Source: Alphaproteobacteria bacterium
GTDB taxonomy: Bacteria; Pseudomonadota; Alphaproteobacteria; Geminicoccales; Geminicoccaceae
NCBI GenBank assembly: GCA_030431615.1
Contig: JAUIID010000029.1
Coordinates: 1-35,966 of the forward strand
Direction: 5' to 3'
DNA: 35,966 bases
Below the pieces are notes generated by a model. It worked only from the letters and a program-made list of their open reading frames with translations. It did no database searches and was not told where the DNA came from. Position 1 is the first letter of the stretch. Each line of letters opens with the position of its first letter. The translations under genes and the position numbers were made by a program. This document shows, piece after piece, positions 25,514-33,918 of this stretch.

Positions 25514-27469
25514 TCAGGCCGCCTGGCCGACGATCTGCTTGATTTGCACGACGACGAACTCGGCAGGCTTCAGCGGGGCAAAGCCGACCACGCACCGGAC
25601 AATGCCGGCGTCGATGTCGCCCTGGGTCATGGTCGAGCCGAGCCCGCAGAGCACGTAATAGGCATCCGATGCCTTCTCGCCCTGGAACGCGCCGGCCCGG
25701 TAGAGACCGCTCATGAAATCGCCGACGGAGGCCCGAAGCGTGCTCCAGAGCTTGTGGTCGTTGGGCTCGAACACGACGGTTTGCAGCGCCCGGTAGAGGC
25801 TCTCGCCGATCATGTTCTGCGTCCGGCGGACCGGCACGTAGCGGAACTCGGGCTTGGCCTTGGTGGCGAGCGTGCGCCCGCCCCAGATCACGTTCGGGCC
25901 GATGATCGAGCGGATGCAGTTGACGCCCCATTCGTTGAGGTTGTCCTGGAGATCGTTGCCGATCAGGACATTGGGGCCATTCGTCCCGCGCACCGTCGCT
26001 GCCAGGCCGGCGGGTGCCTTCCAGACACCGCGGGCGCTGTCCGTCCGCGACCAGACGCCGGCGGCGAAGGCCGAGGGCGGCAGGTCGAAGGTCTTGGGCA
26101 GGTTCGCCGCCGTGTCCTCGTTGTAGTGCGGGTTCGATACCTTCAGCCATGGGTAGTAGAGAGCCGTATAGGGCGAGGTCGGCGCGCCGAGATCCTTCAC
26201 GGATTTGGGCGAGGTGAGCTGGTTCGCGGTGACGGACGAATTGGGCGGGTCCACCACGACCATGCAGTTCTTCATGAACTCGCAGTGGGTGATGGCAGCC
26301 TGGATGATCGAGTTGTCGCCGCCTCTCTCCCAGTTCAGCGCCGGCAGCAGGATGATCGAGACGTCCCGGTAGTCGCGGAGTGTGCGGTAGGCCCCGTCGT
26401 ATTCGGCGCTGGCCGGCTCATCGACCCCGTTGGTCCCACCCGTGAGATAGCCCTCGATCAGCCCGCCCGCGTCGAGCGACGTCGGCGGAACCGCCTGCGT
26501 GGTGCCGCCGCCCCCGAGGCCGAGAGGTGCTGCCGCGTCGTCGGTGGCCTCGACGCTGACATCGCCTGCCGTGCCGACGATGTTGGAAGCCAGGCGCAGG
26601 ACAGGATTGCCGCCGCTCTGCACGATGCGGGCGGTGAAGTCCGGCAGGTTGCCGCCGCTCCCGGCGCGCACCTGAGCCTGGATCGACCGCGCGACCGCGG
26701 CGAAGTCGGCATTGTTGGCGTCGAAGGCGACCTCGACGGTCGTGGTGCCGACGGTGATCTCGATACTCGTGTTGGCCAGCGGCAGCTGGCCACTGGCGAG
26801 CTGGGCGACCAGATCGGTGCCCAGCAGCGCGTTCGCGGTCACCGCGGCTATGTCGTCCGGGACGACACCGCCTTCGATGTCGATCAGTCTCGACTGCTCG
26901 GCGATCACCCTCTCGATCGACCGGGGCGCGTCCGCCGCCATGTCGAGGCCGGAAAAGGATTCGAGGACCGTGAAGGCGCCATCGAGCTCGATGCCGACAT
27001 CCAGCGTGTAGCCGAGCTCCAGATCGGGTGGTGTCTCGTCGTCCGTCGGCCGCAGATGGACGATCAGCGCATTGCCCCAGCTGCCCGCGTCGGCGGCGGT
27101 CACAGTAAAGCCCTCGTCGGGAACTCCCGGGTTGGGGATGGCCACCGAAGCCCTTGCCAGCGTGAAGGGAGCTGCACCCGATTCGGCGACCCGGAGGACG
27201 TAGGCCTTGGATCCGCCATTGGTGAAGAACGCGTTGACGGCAAATCCCATGCGGTCCGCGACCTGTCCCAGGTTCCGGATGCCGCCCTTGCCGCCGCCGA
27301 GCTCGCCGAACCGGTCCTCGTACTGCCCGGAGCTCGAGATGAAGACCGGCTCGCCCCGCGGCCCTCGCCTCGTGGGGCCGATGAAGACCGCGACCGAGGT
27401 GGAGGCGGCCTCGATGGCGAGCAAGCCTGAGGGCACGTGCTCGATATAGACACCAGGATGCTGATACAT
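25514..27469 (-). CDS. Contractile sheath protein (Afp2-4 type)
   Basis: This 651-aa protein has the classic sheath start MYQHPGVYIEHVPSGLLAIEAASTSVAVFIGPTRRGP and the conserved C-terminal contraction domain (KPEFRYVPVRRTQNMIGESLYRALQTVVFEPNDHKLW, then DAGIVRCVVGFAPLKPAEFVVVQIKQ). A DYRDVSIILLPA segment and a WGGRTLA segment are also family-typical. The protein is longer than common eCIS sheaths (350-500 aa) because of a large beta-rich middle insertion (about 100-340), probably surface-exposed. Only one sheath gene is present. It is the first gene of the operon; AGGGAG lies about 9 bases before the ATG. Confidence 0.95.
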   Translation of the reverse strand: MYQHPGVYIEHVPSGLLAIEAASTSVAVFIGPTRRGPRGEPVFISSSGQYEDRFGELGGGKGGIRNLGQVADRMGFAVNAFFTNGGSKAYVLRVAESGAAPFTLARASVAIPNPGVPDEGFTVTAADAGSWGNALIVHLRPTDDETPPDLELGYTLDVGIELDGAFTVLESFSGLDMAADAPRSIERVIAEQSRLIDIEGGVVPDDIAAVTANALLGTDLVAQLASGQLPLANTSIEITVGTTTVEVAFDANNADFAAVARSIQAQVRAGSGGNLPDFTARIVQSGGNPVLRLASNIVGTAGDVSVEATDDAAAPLGLGGGGTTQAVPPTSLDAGGLIEGYLTGGTNGVDEPASAEYDGAYRTLRDYRDVSIILLPALNWERGGDNSIIQAAITHCEFMKNCMVVVDPPNSSVTANQLTSPKSVKDLGAPTSPYTALYYPWLKVSNPHYNEDTAANLPKTFDLPPSAFAAGVWSRTDSARGVWKAPAGLAATVRGTNGPNVLIGNDLQDNLNEWGVNCIRSIIGPNVIWGGRTLATKAKPEFRYVPVRRTQNMIGESLYRALQTVVFEPNDHKLWSTLRASVGDFMSGLYRAGAFQGEKASDAYYVLCGLGSTMTQGDIDAGIVRCVVGFAPLKPAEFVVVQIKQIVGQAA

Positions 27470-27499
27470 GGTCGAGAGCTCCCTAACTCTGGCATTGCC

Positions 27500-27505
27500 A
27501 GTGTA
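27500..27505 (-). promoter_or_regulatory. Candidate -10 box of the eCIS operon
   Basis: On the minus strand, TACACT lies about 30 bases upstream of the sheath start codon, a suitable -10 box. No good -35 hexamer is found 16-19 bases further upstream, as expected for a promoter that depends on an activator. The assignment is a guess from position and a four-of-six match. Confidence 0.35.
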
Positions 27506-27557
27506 CGAGAGCCCGATTGCCGGGCGCTCCGCGGCCGGGCACGTGTCGATCCGTGCA

Positions 27558-27597
27558 GGGTCACCGCCGGATCACAACCGGGTCACGCCATGCTCAC
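27558..27597. promoter_or_regulatory. Heptamer direct repeats with exact 11-bp period, probable SARP operator
   Basis: Four plus-strand heptamers start at exact 11-bp steps: GGGTCAC (27558), GGATCAC (27569), GGGTCAC (27580) and TGCTCAC (27591), each separated by 4 bases. Read on the operon's strand they are GTGACCC, GTGATCC, GTGACCC and GTGAGCA. A weaker match in the same register is CGGGCAC at 27536. SARP regulators are known to bind heptamer direct repeats in an 11-bp register. The array lies between a SARP-like gene and the sheath gene, 89-128 bp before the sheath ATG. Confidence 0.65.
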
Positions 27598-27660
27598 GGG
27601 GCGGTCGCACGGACCGCTGCCGTCGGCTGCTTCAGGCGGCGCCGGGCCGGCCGTCCGGAG

Positions 27661-28548
27661 CTAGGAGAGCTGCTGGCAGAGTGCGCTGTAGACGTCGGTG
27701 CGGGAGCGCGCGAGCGCGGCGAAGAGCGGCGCCACGCTCCTGCGGTCGCTGTCTTCCGGCGCGAGCGCGGTCATGCCGGCCTCCTCGCCGCTTTCCGTGA
27801 TGTGCTGGTGCAGCAGCTGCATTTCCGGCATCGGCTCGACCCCGAGCTCATCCTGCAGCAGTTCGGCACATCGATGGTACTGCCTGACCGCATGCGCCCG
27901 GCGGCCGGACAGGACATAGAGGCACATCATCTCGCAATGCGTGTCCTCGCGGTAGGGGTCGGCCTCGAGCAGCCTGAGCCCGTAGTCGATCGCCTGGTCG
28001 TAGCGATGGCTCTCGCCGCAACGGCGCATCATCAGGGCCAGGGCCCGGGCCTTGATCTCCGAGAACTTCTGCCGGGCGGAGAGCGCCCACTCGCTGTTCA
28101 GACCGTCCAGGAAAGGCTGGTCGGAGGTCTCGAGCGCGCGCGCCAGCCGCGACTCGGCCTCGGCCTGCGGGCCGGCATGGCCGCAGCTCTGCAGCTCCGC
28201 GAGCGCATTGGCGAGCTCGACGCTGTCGACCTCGACTTCCGGCCCGATCTCCAGCGACGTGCAGTCCGACTCGGACAGAAGATGCACGTCCACCCGGTTG
28301 GAGACCTGCGACCTGATCCGCCAGATCGCCGTGTTCAGCGCCGAGTGTTTGCGCTTCGCACTCGTGTCCGGCCAGAACAGCTCGGACAGGTAATCGCGGC
28401 GGTACGGCTTCCGTGCATTGGTCAGAAAGAACTTCAAAAGCTCGAGCGTGTGCCCGGTGATCGGCAGCGTGACGGGCATGCCGTCCTTGCGCACTATGAG
28501 CGGTCCGAACAGCGCGATGCTCACAGGTGCAGCGCCACCTCCCGTCAT
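27661..28548 (-). CDS. SARP/BTAD-family transcriptional activator
   Basis: This protein has an OmpR-like winged-helix DNA-binding region (VSIALFGPLIVRKDGMPVTL, then LLKFFLTNARKPYRRDYLSELFWPDTSAKRKHSALNTAIWRIR) followed by a helical bacterial transcriptional activation domain (FLDGLNSEWALSARQKFSEIKARALALMMRRC, then AIDYGLRLLEADPYREDTHCEMMCLYVLSGRRAHAVRQYHRCAELLQDELGVEP). This is the SARP/BTAD layout, without an ATPase or TPR extension. I chose ATG at 28548 (295 aa) because GGGGGGA precedes it; ATG at 28566 and GTG at 28641 are in frame but have weak sites and add only a low-complexity extension. It lies 190 bp upstream of the eCIS operon in the same orientation and is the obvious candidate activator. 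Confidence 0.9.
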   Translation of the reverse strand: MTGGGAAPVSIALFGPLIVRKDGMPVTLPITGHTLELLKFFLTNARKPYRRDYLSELFWPDTSAKRKHSALNTAIWRIRSQVSNRVDVHLLSESDCTSLEIGPEVEVDSVELANALAELQSCGHAGPQAEAESRLARALETSDQPFLDGLNSEWALSARQKFSEIKARALALMMRRCGESHRYDQAIDYGLRLLEADPYREDTHCEMMCLYVLSGRRAHAVRQYHRCAELLQDELGVEPMPEMQLLHQHITESGEEAGMTALAPEDSDRRSVAPLFAALARSRTDVYSALCQQLS

Positions 28549-28791
28549 CGTCGTTCCCCCCGTCATCGCCCGGGCGTTCCCGGTTGAAGTTGCAGCTACG
28601 GTGGTGTCGGTGTTCGCCTTGCCTTTCGAACACTCGAGCACGGCAGCACCATTGATGTTGTTGCGTTTCTGGCGGTAGCGCGGCTCACGAACCGTCGCGC
28701 CATCGGGGCCGGCATCCCGCCGACGCAGGCATCGATGTTCGGGACTTCATCCTGATTGCGTATTGCGCCACTAATCCCCTCCCTGCAGCCA

Positions 28792-28804
28792 CAACCAATG
28801 GTTG
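28792..28804. promoter_or_regulatory. 13-bp perfect palindrome, possible operator
   Basis: CAACCAATGGTTG reads the same on both strands around its central base. It lies about 240 bp upstream of the SARP start codon and about 330 bp upstream of fabI. Short perfect palindromes of this size are often dimeric regulator sites; no regulator can be named. Confidence 0.3.
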
Positions 28805-28874
28805 ATTTTCTTGCCGCGCGAAATCTCTCCATCCGTCAGCAGCTCTGCAAGTGATCGTGCGCGGGCAGAGCTGT

Positions 28875-28893
28875 CCAGCCGTCGCACGGCTGG
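28875..28893. other. Perfect 8-bp stem, 3-nt loop hairpin
   Basis: CCAGCCGT (28875-28882) and ACGGCTGG (28886-28893) flank the loop CGC. There is no adjacent T-run on either strand, so it is not a standard terminator. It lies 240 bp upstream of fabI and could be an operator or leader structure. Confidence 0.35.
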
Positions 28894-29132
28894 CCGGCGC
28901 GAACGGAGGAGGCGGTCTTTAGGCTGAGGGGTAGATAGTAACAGAGCCGACCCATGCCGGGCCATACCTCAAGGCCCGTTTTCCCGGCACGGACAGCCCG
29001 GCCCGGTTCAGGGCGAGGCGGCCCGTTTGCAGTGCGGCAAATTGCTCGGTGCCAATTCCGTCGTTGCCACCACTCTCTCATCGCCGGCAGCTAGTGCCGA
29101 ACCAACCTCGCAACGCCGGACGGAGACCGACC

Positions 29133-29933
29133 ATGGCCGACGACGAGATCCTCACCTTCGACCCCAAGGCCCGCTCGCTCGAGGGCAAGCGGGGGGTCGT
29201 GCTGGGCGTCGCCAACCGCCAGTCGATCGCCTATGGCTGTGCTGCCGCCTTCCGCTTCCTCGGCGCCGAGCTGGCGCTGACCTATCTCAACGACAAGGCC
29301 AAGCCGCACGTCCAGCCCATCGCCGAGGAGCTGGAAGCGCCGATCTTCATGCCCTGCAACGTGGAGGCCGAGGGCGAGCTCGAGGCCGTCTTCGCGGCGG
29401 CCGGCGAGCGCTGGGGCAGGATCGACTTCGCCCTGCATTCGATCGCCTTCGCTGAGCGCGAGGACCTGCACGGCCGCTTCGTCGACAGCTCCGGGCCGGG
29501 CTTCGCGCGCGCCATGGACATCTCGTGCCATTCCTTCGTGCGCATGGCCTGCCTGGCCGAGCCCCTGATGAGCGAGGGCGGCACGCTCTTTGCGATGAGC
29601 TACTACGGTGCGGAGAAGGTCGTGCCGCACTACAACCTCATGGGGCCGGTGAAGGCGGCCCTCGAGTGCTCGGTCAAGTACCTGGCCTACGAGCTGGGCC
29701 CCAAGGGCATCCGCGTCCACGCCATCTCGCCCGGCCCCATCCGCACCCGCGCCGCCTCGGGCATCAACGAGTTCGAATCGATGCTCAACATGGCGGAGAC
29801 GCGGGCACCCACGAACCAGCTCGTCAGCATCCGGGACGTCGGCATCGCCACGGCGGCACTGGCGACGCCGGCCGGCCACCTGATCACCGGCAACACGATC
29901 CACGTCGACGGCGGCTACCACGTGATGGGCTGA
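29133..29933 (+). CDS. fabI: Enoyl-[acyl-carrier-protein] reductase (FabI type)
   Basis: FabI reduces the trans-2-enoyl group on ACP with NAD(P)H in the last step of each fatty-acid elongation cycle, in the cytosol. The 266-aa protein is the usual length. It has a Rossmann opening GVVLGVANRQSIAYGCA at 21-37, the SYYGAEKVVPHYNLMGPVKAALE active-site block with catalytic Tyr167 and Lys174 at the FabI spacing (Y-x6-K), ISPGPIRTRAASGI at 198-211 for the substrate loop, and the closing NTIHVDGGYHVMG. The ATG at 29133 follows CGGAG; a longer frame extends 28 codons upstream but lacks homology-like sequence. It is 60 bp upstream of ackA in the same orientation, a pairing seen in alphaproteobacteria. 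It might be a second, non-essential FabI. Confidence 0.93.
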   Translation: MADDEILTFDPKARSLEGKRGVVLGVANRQSIAYGCAAAFRFLGAELALTYLNDKAKPHVQPIAEELEAPIFMPCNVEAEGELEAVFAAAGERWGRIDFALHSIAFAEREDLHGRFVDSSGPGFARAMDISCHSFVRMACLAEPLMSEGGTLFAMSYYGAEKVVPHYNLMGPVKAALECSVKYLAYELGPKGIRVHAISPGPIRTRAASGINEFESMLNMAETRAPTNQLVSIRDVGIATAALATPAGHLITGNTIHVDGGYHVMG

Positions 29934-29993
29934 GCCCCCGCGGCCGGCCGGCGCCGGCTCTGCCTTGCTCGGACCGGAAGGACCAGAAGATCG

Positions 29994-31175
29994 ATGCGCG
30001 ACCTCGTGCTCGTCATCAACGCGGGCTCGTCGAGCCTGAAGTTCTCCCTCTTCCAGGAGGACGGGGCCGGTGCGCCCGAGCTCATGGCCGGCGGGCAGAT
30101 CGAGGGCATCGGCCTCAAGCCGCGCTTCGTCGCGAAGGCACCCGACGGCACAGTCCTGGCCGAGCTGGACTATGAGGCGGGCGGGGGGCACCGGGCGGCG
30201 ATGCAGCACTTCGTCGACTGGCTCGGCGGCTGGCTCGACGGCCGCCAGGTCGGCGTCGTCGGCCACCGCGTGGTCCATGGCGGCAGCGACTTCACCGAGC
30301 CGGTGCTGGTCGACGGCAAGGCCATGGAAGCGCTCGAGGCGCTGATCCCGCTCGCCCCGCTGCACCAGCCGCACAACCTCAAGGCCATCGAGGCCGTCGC
30401 CCTGGCGTTTCCCGGGGTGGCGCAGGTCGCCTGCTTCGATACCGCCTTCCACCGGCACCATCCCTGGGTCGCCGACACCTTCGCCCTGCCGCGCGAGTTC
30501 TACGACCAGGGGGTCCGCCGCTACGGCTTCCATGGCCTGTCCTACGAGTATATCGCCCGCGAGCTCAGGGGCACCGCACCGCACCTGGCCGACGGGCGCG
30601 TCATCGTCGCCCATCTCGGCAACGGCGCCAGCGCCTGCGCGATCCGCCACGGCCGGAGCATCGACAGCACGATGGGCTTCACCGCCCTCGACGGCCTGCC
30701 GATGGGCACGCGCTCGGGCCAGATCGACCCGGGTGCGCTGCTCCACCTCCTGACCGACGGCGGTTTCTCGGCCGACCAGCTCGGCGACCTGCTCTACAAG
30801 CAGTCGGGCCTGCTCGGCCTCTCCGGCGTCAGCAGTGACATGCGCGACCTCGAGGCCAGCACGAGCCCGCTTGCCGCCGAGGCCATCGACTACTTCACCT
30901 ACCGCATCCGCCGCGAGGTGGCAGGCCTGGCCGCCGCGCTCGAGGGCATCGACGGCCTGGTCTTCACCGCCGGCATCGGCGAGCACTCGGCCACCGTCCG
31001 CTCGCGGGTCTGCCAGGGGCTCGGCTGGCTCGGCATCGCCATCGACGAGACAAGCAACCAGCGCCACGCGGCCGTCATCTCGACCGGCGCGAGCACCGTC
31101 GAGGTCCGCGTCATGCCGACCAACGAGGAAAGGATGATCGCCATCCACGCCCTCGCCCTGCGCGCCAGGAGCTAG
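29994..31175 (+). CDS. ackA: Acetate kinase
   Basis: AckA interconverts acetate plus ATP and acetyl phosphate plus ADP in the cytosol. The 393-aa protein matches the family length. Signature 1 (VINAGSSSLKFS, 7-18) and signature 2 (VGHRVVHGGSDFTEPV, 89-104) are intact, as are the expected active-site positions: Asn9, Arg92, Asp149 in the FDTAFH block, His180 in YGFHGLSYEY, Arg240 in MGTRSGQIDPG and the C-terminal FTAGIGEHSATVR nucleotide-binding loop. The ATG follows AAGGA. The phosphotransacetylase gene pta, the usual partner, is not in this window. A 16-bp-stem hairpin follows the stop and should end the fabI-ackA transcript. Confidence 0.96.
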   Translation: MRDLVLVINAGSSSLKFSLFQEDGAGAPELMAGGQIEGIGLKPRFVAKAPDGTVLAELDYEAGGGHRAAMQHFVDWLGGWLDGRQVGVVGHRVVHGGSDFTEPVLVDGKAMEALEALIPLAPLHQPHNLKAIEAVALAFPGVAQVACFDTAFHRHHPWVADTFALPREFYDQGVRRYGFHGLSYEYIARELRGTAPHLADGRVIVAHLGNGASACAIRHGRSIDSTMGFTALDGLPMGTRSGQIDPGALLHLLTDGGFSADQLGDLLYKQSGLLGLSGVSSDMRDLEASTSPLAAEAIDYFTYRIRREVAGLAAALEGIDGLVFTAGIGEHSATVRSRVCQGLGWLGIAIDETSNQRHAAVISTGASTVEVRVMPTNEERMIAIHALALRARS

Positions 31176-31179
31176 CGGC

Positions 31180-31243
31180 GCCGGCGGTCGACGCGCATGG
31201 CACCGAGGCTGACAGCCTGGCGCCACCCGCGTCGACCGCCGGC
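31180..31243 (+). terminator. 16-bp perfect inverted repeat after ackA
   Basis: GCCGGCGGTCGACGCG (31180-31195) and CGCGTCGACCGCCGGC (31228-31243) are perfectly complementary around a 32-nt loop that itself contains the small stem AGGCT/AGCCT. It begins 4 bases after the ackA stop. No T-run follows, so termination may rely on the hairpin and Rho together. It is the strongest hairpin in the window. Confidence 0.6.
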
Positions 31244-31324
31244 TGGACGGGTGCGGAACGGCGGATTACGGTGCGCCACCGCCAAAAAACGCCCGGCCGG
31301 CACCGACCGGCTGCTGGAGGAAAG

Positions 31325-31537
31325 ATGAGACCCGTGCTTCGCGCCCTCACCGTGCTCATGGTCCTCGCGGCCGCTGCCTGCGCTCCCGATCGCTTCGAGG
31401 AAGAGCAGGCGAGGCAGGCCGAGGACCAGCGGCTCGACGGCCTCGGCGACTTCGAGGAATGCGTCGACAATGCCGGCGAGGACCTCGCCGACGTCGAGGG
31501 CTGCCAGTCCCTGACGCCGGCCCCCTCCAACCTCTGA
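31325..31537 (+). CDS. Small lipoprotein, function unknown
   Basis: This 70-aa protein has a short basic start (MRPVLR), a hydrophobic stretch ALTVLMVLAAAAC and a lipobox-like LAAAAC with the acceptor Cys at residue 20, so a mature lipoprotein of about 51 residues is expected in the envelope. The mature part is strongly acidic (EEEQARQAEDQRLDGLGDFEE) with two cysteines (ECVDN and GCQSL) that could form a disulfide. The start is fixed by a strong ribosome binding site (GGAGGAAAG); an upstream in-frame start adds 18 unlikely residues. No family is recognised. Confidence 0.75.
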   Translation: MRPVLRALTVLMVLAAAACAPDRFEEEQARQAEDQRLDGLGDFEECVDNAGEDLADVEGCQSLTPAPSNL

Positions 31538-32087
31538 GTTGCCGCTGCAATCGGCCCCGCGTGGCGGCGCCGATTAGCAGCGCCGCTTGTTGCTCAACTT
31601 ATGGTTATATAAGCCTAATATTGATACCCTTCTGGTTGACGATTTGCCGGCGGCCGCCTGCACGCTGAGGTTGCAAGACAGCAATTCCTGGAGAACTTGA
31701 AGTTCCGGGTTGACAGCTTTCCGATCGGTTAGTGAGTTGGGGCGAACAAGCCTTGAGAGTCCGCACGAACGGTCTCCGTCCTGGTCTCTCAGTTCGGCGG
31801 TCGCGCCCGTATCACGGTTGCGCGGCAGGCTGGCCCGGAATTTCGCCGGGCCCGAACCGGAAGCAGGAACCATGCGTCGCTGCACCAGAATGAGCCGGCC
31901 TTCTTCAGGCAGCTGTTCCCGTCGCCCGATCCGACCACCCGGCCATGCCTGAAACCGCTCGTCTCGTTCGCGCCGCAGCCCTGGCCTGCCGCGACGCTTT
32001 CGGCCGCCACGACAGGACAGGCGATCGCACCCCGCTGTCGCGCGGCCCGGACTTCTTTCGATCGACCACTCAGGGAGTGACTGACTC
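31538..32087. other. 550-bp non-coding region upstream of the RTX gene
   Basis: No credible gene was found here. The strand-open frames inside it have no ribosome binding site or recognisable product. Around 31588-31630 there is an AT-rich island in otherwise GC-rich DNA (TTATGGTTATATAAGCC, then TAATATTGATA). A palindrome and a -35-like TTGACA follow, listed separately. The region probably holds the promoter and a long leader of the RTX gene. Confidence 0.5.
31693..31715 (+). promoter_or_regulatory. 13-bp palindrome beside a consensus -35 box
   Basis: GAACTTGAAGTTC (31693-31705) is a perfect palindrome around its central base. It is followed four bases later by TTGACA (31710-31715), an exact sigma-70 -35 hexamer. 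Seventeen bases downstream is TGAGTT, a weak -10 match, so the promoter is only possible. If real, a dimeric regulator on the palindrome would act right next to the -35 box of the RTX gene. Confidence 0.35.
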
Positions 32088-33914
32088 ATGAGTTTTCTGA
32101 ATCAACGCGTCGCCGTGGCACCCTTTGATCCGTACGACATCGGCAATGCGAAGATCGTTACCGTCGACAACACGGTCGAGATGAATAACGCCGCCCCGTT
32201 GTCGGACTTCGATATCGATATTGAATCGTCGAGCATTACCGTTTCGTATGATCGCGTCAGAACCGACGGAACGACCGATTCGGAAGAAGATGGCTTTGTC
32301 GTGTCGGGTCCGGGTGGGCATGGCGTCGCGTTCTCCGACGTCGACGGTACCATCCCCGACATCCTCGCCGTCCGGGTCGCCACGACCGATGTGCCCGATT
32401 TCGAGCCGTCCGACGTCACCTTCGATGCCGACACGATCTTCCTGACCTTTGGCAATTCGACCCGGATACAAACCTACGACCAGCAATCGATCTTCAGCAT
32501 CGACGTGAACTTCGCCGCCCCGGTGGCCGGGGACGACGATGCCGGCACTGACTTTCAGGTGCCCGTGAATATCGACGTTCTCGACAACGACGACGACAGC
32601 GACGGCACACTCGACCCCGACACCGTCGCGGTCACCGACCAGGGCACGAAGGGCACCGCCACCGTCAACCCCGACGGCACCATCACCTACACGCCGAATG
32701 CCGGCGCGAGCGGCGAGGACAGCTTCACCTACACGGTGCAGGACGATTTCGGCGTCACCTCCAACGCGGCCACGGTCACCGTCACCATCGCCCCGCCGCC
32801 GAACCAGCCGCCCACCGCCGCGAACGACGGCTACAGCATCGCCGAGGACAACGTCCTCACCGTCGCCGCCGCCAACGGCGTGCTCGCCAACGACAGCGAC
32901 CCCGACGGCGACCCGCTGGCCGCCGCCCTCGTCACCAACCCGACCAACGGCAGCCTCACCCTCAACGAGGACGGCAGCTTCACCTACACCCCCGACCCCG
33001 ACTTCTTCGGCCAGGACAGCTTCACCTACACCGCCAGCGACGGGCAGGAGCCGAGCGACCCAGCCACCGTCACGCTCACCGTCGATCCCGTCAACGATGC
33101 GCCGGTCGCCACGAACGACACGGCCGACACGACGCTCCTGACCGCCGTCGACATCCTCGTATTGGGCAACGACACCGACATCGACAGCACGCTCGATCCC
33201 GCCTCGGTCACCGTCACCACCGACCCCGCGAACGGCACCGCCATCGCCAACCCCGACGGCACCATCACCTACACCCCGAACTTCCTCTTCACCGGCGAGG
33301 ACAGCTTCACCTACACGGCGGGCGACGACGCAGGGGCCACCTCGAGCGAGGCCACCGTCGCCGTCACGGTCGCCCTCGACCACAACCCGATCACCGGCAC
33401 GTCCGGCAGCGACTTCCGCGTCGCCACCAATGGCGACGACCTGATCCAGACCCTGGACGGCCAGGACACCGTCTTCGCCAAAGGCGGCGACGACCTCGTG
33501 CTCGGCGGCGAAGCCATCGACACCCTCTTCGGCCAGAACGGCGACGACATCCTCATGGGCGGCGCCGGCAACGACGCGCTCGCCGGCGGCAGCGGCCTCG
33601 ACATCCTGGTCGGCGGCCCCGGCAACGACACCCTCATGGGCGGCAGCGGCCTCGACACGGCGATCTTCGAAGGCGCCTTCGCCGACCACCGCATCACCGG
33701 CATCGGCACCTGGCGCACCGTCCAGGACCAGGCCGGCGACGGCGGCAGCGACGGCCTCACCTCGGTCGAGCTCCTGCAGTTCGACGACGGCGTCTTCGAT
33801 GCGCGAAACGGCCAGTTCACCGAGGGCGCCTTTGCCACCGCCGAGGTCGAGGCGCTGGTCACCAGCCCGGGGTTCACCACCGACCCGGAGCCGTTCCTGG
33901 CGCCGGTAGCGTAG
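32088..33914 (+). CDS. RTX protein with three Ig/cadherin-like repeats, probable type I secretion substrate
   Basis: This 608-aa protein is predicted to be exported by a type I system and to act outside the cell, perhaps in adhesion or a surface layer. It has no N-terminal signal peptide. Residues 1-145 are a unique beta-rich domain. Three tandem VCBS/cadherin-like domains follow (about 146-235, 241-333 and 338-428), each with the pattern D-G-TYTP then G-DSFTYT. Residues about 447-525 are RTX calcium-binding nonapeptides ([29 protein letters not shown]). The last 80 residues, including [14 protein letters not shown], fit an RTX C-terminal secretion region. The ribosome binding site AGGGAG lies about 11 bases before the ATG. 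No secretion ATPase is encoded nearby. The stop is 4 bases from the convergent zwf stop. Confidence 0.88.
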   Translation: MSFLNQRVAVAPFDPYDIGNAKIVTVDNTVEMNNAAPLSDFDIDIESSSITVSYDRVRTDGTTDSEEDGFVVSGPGGHGVAFSDVDGTIPDILAVRVATTDVPDFEPSDVTFDADTIFLTFGNSTRIQTYDQQSIFSIDVNFAAPVAGDDDAGTDFQVPVNIDVLDNDDDSDGTLDPDTVAVTDQGTKGTATVNPDGTITYTPNAGASGEDSFTYTVQDDFGVTSNAATVTVTIAPPPNQPPTAANDGYSIAEDNVLTVAAANGVLANDSDPDGDPLAAALVTNPTNGSLTLNEDGSFTYTPDPDFFGQDSFTYTASDGQEPSDPATVTLTVDPVNDAPVATNDTADTTLLTAVDILVLGNDTDIDSTLDPASVTVTTDPANGTAIANPDGTITYTPNFLFTGEDSFTYTAGDDAGATSSEATVAVTVALDHNPITGTSGSDFRVATNGDDLIQTLDGQDTVFAKGGDDLVLGGEAIDTLFGQNGDDILMGGAGNDALAGGSGLDILVGGPGNDTLMGGSGLDTAIFEGAFADHRITGIGTWRTVQDQAGDGGSDGLTSVELLQFDDGVFDARNGQFTEGAFATAEVEALVTSPGFTTDPEPFLAPVA

Positions 33915-33918
33915 GCTC

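Larger units (their letters stand above)
28549..29132. other. Intergenic region between the divergent SARP and fabI genes
   Basis: This stretch of about 580 bases separates two divergent genes and should hold both promoters. The part next to the regulator could encode an N-terminal extension if an upstream start is used. Two symmetric elements stand out, listed separately: a 13-bp palindrome at 28792 and an 8-bp-stem hairpin at 28875. I found no convincing -35/-10 pair. A 78-codon minus-strand frame at 28596-28832 has no ribosome binding site or recognisable product and was not called. Confidence 0.6.

Noticed and set aside
2629..27469. Reading the tail-like operon as a prophage or a type VI secretion system
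   Set aside because: There are no capsid, portal, terminase, integrase or lysis genes, and no TssJ/TssL/TssM membrane complex. The AAA+ ATPase, DUF4255 and DUF4157 genes fit an eCIS.
28596..28832. 78-codon minus-strand frame upstream of the SARP gene
   Set aside because: It has no ribosome binding site, overlaps possible N-terminal starts of the regulator and has no recognisable product.
31574..32089. 171-codon minus-strand frame in the region upstream of the RTX gene
   Set aside because: The product is Arg-rich without family features, the frame overlaps the RTX start, and no ribosome binding site was seen.
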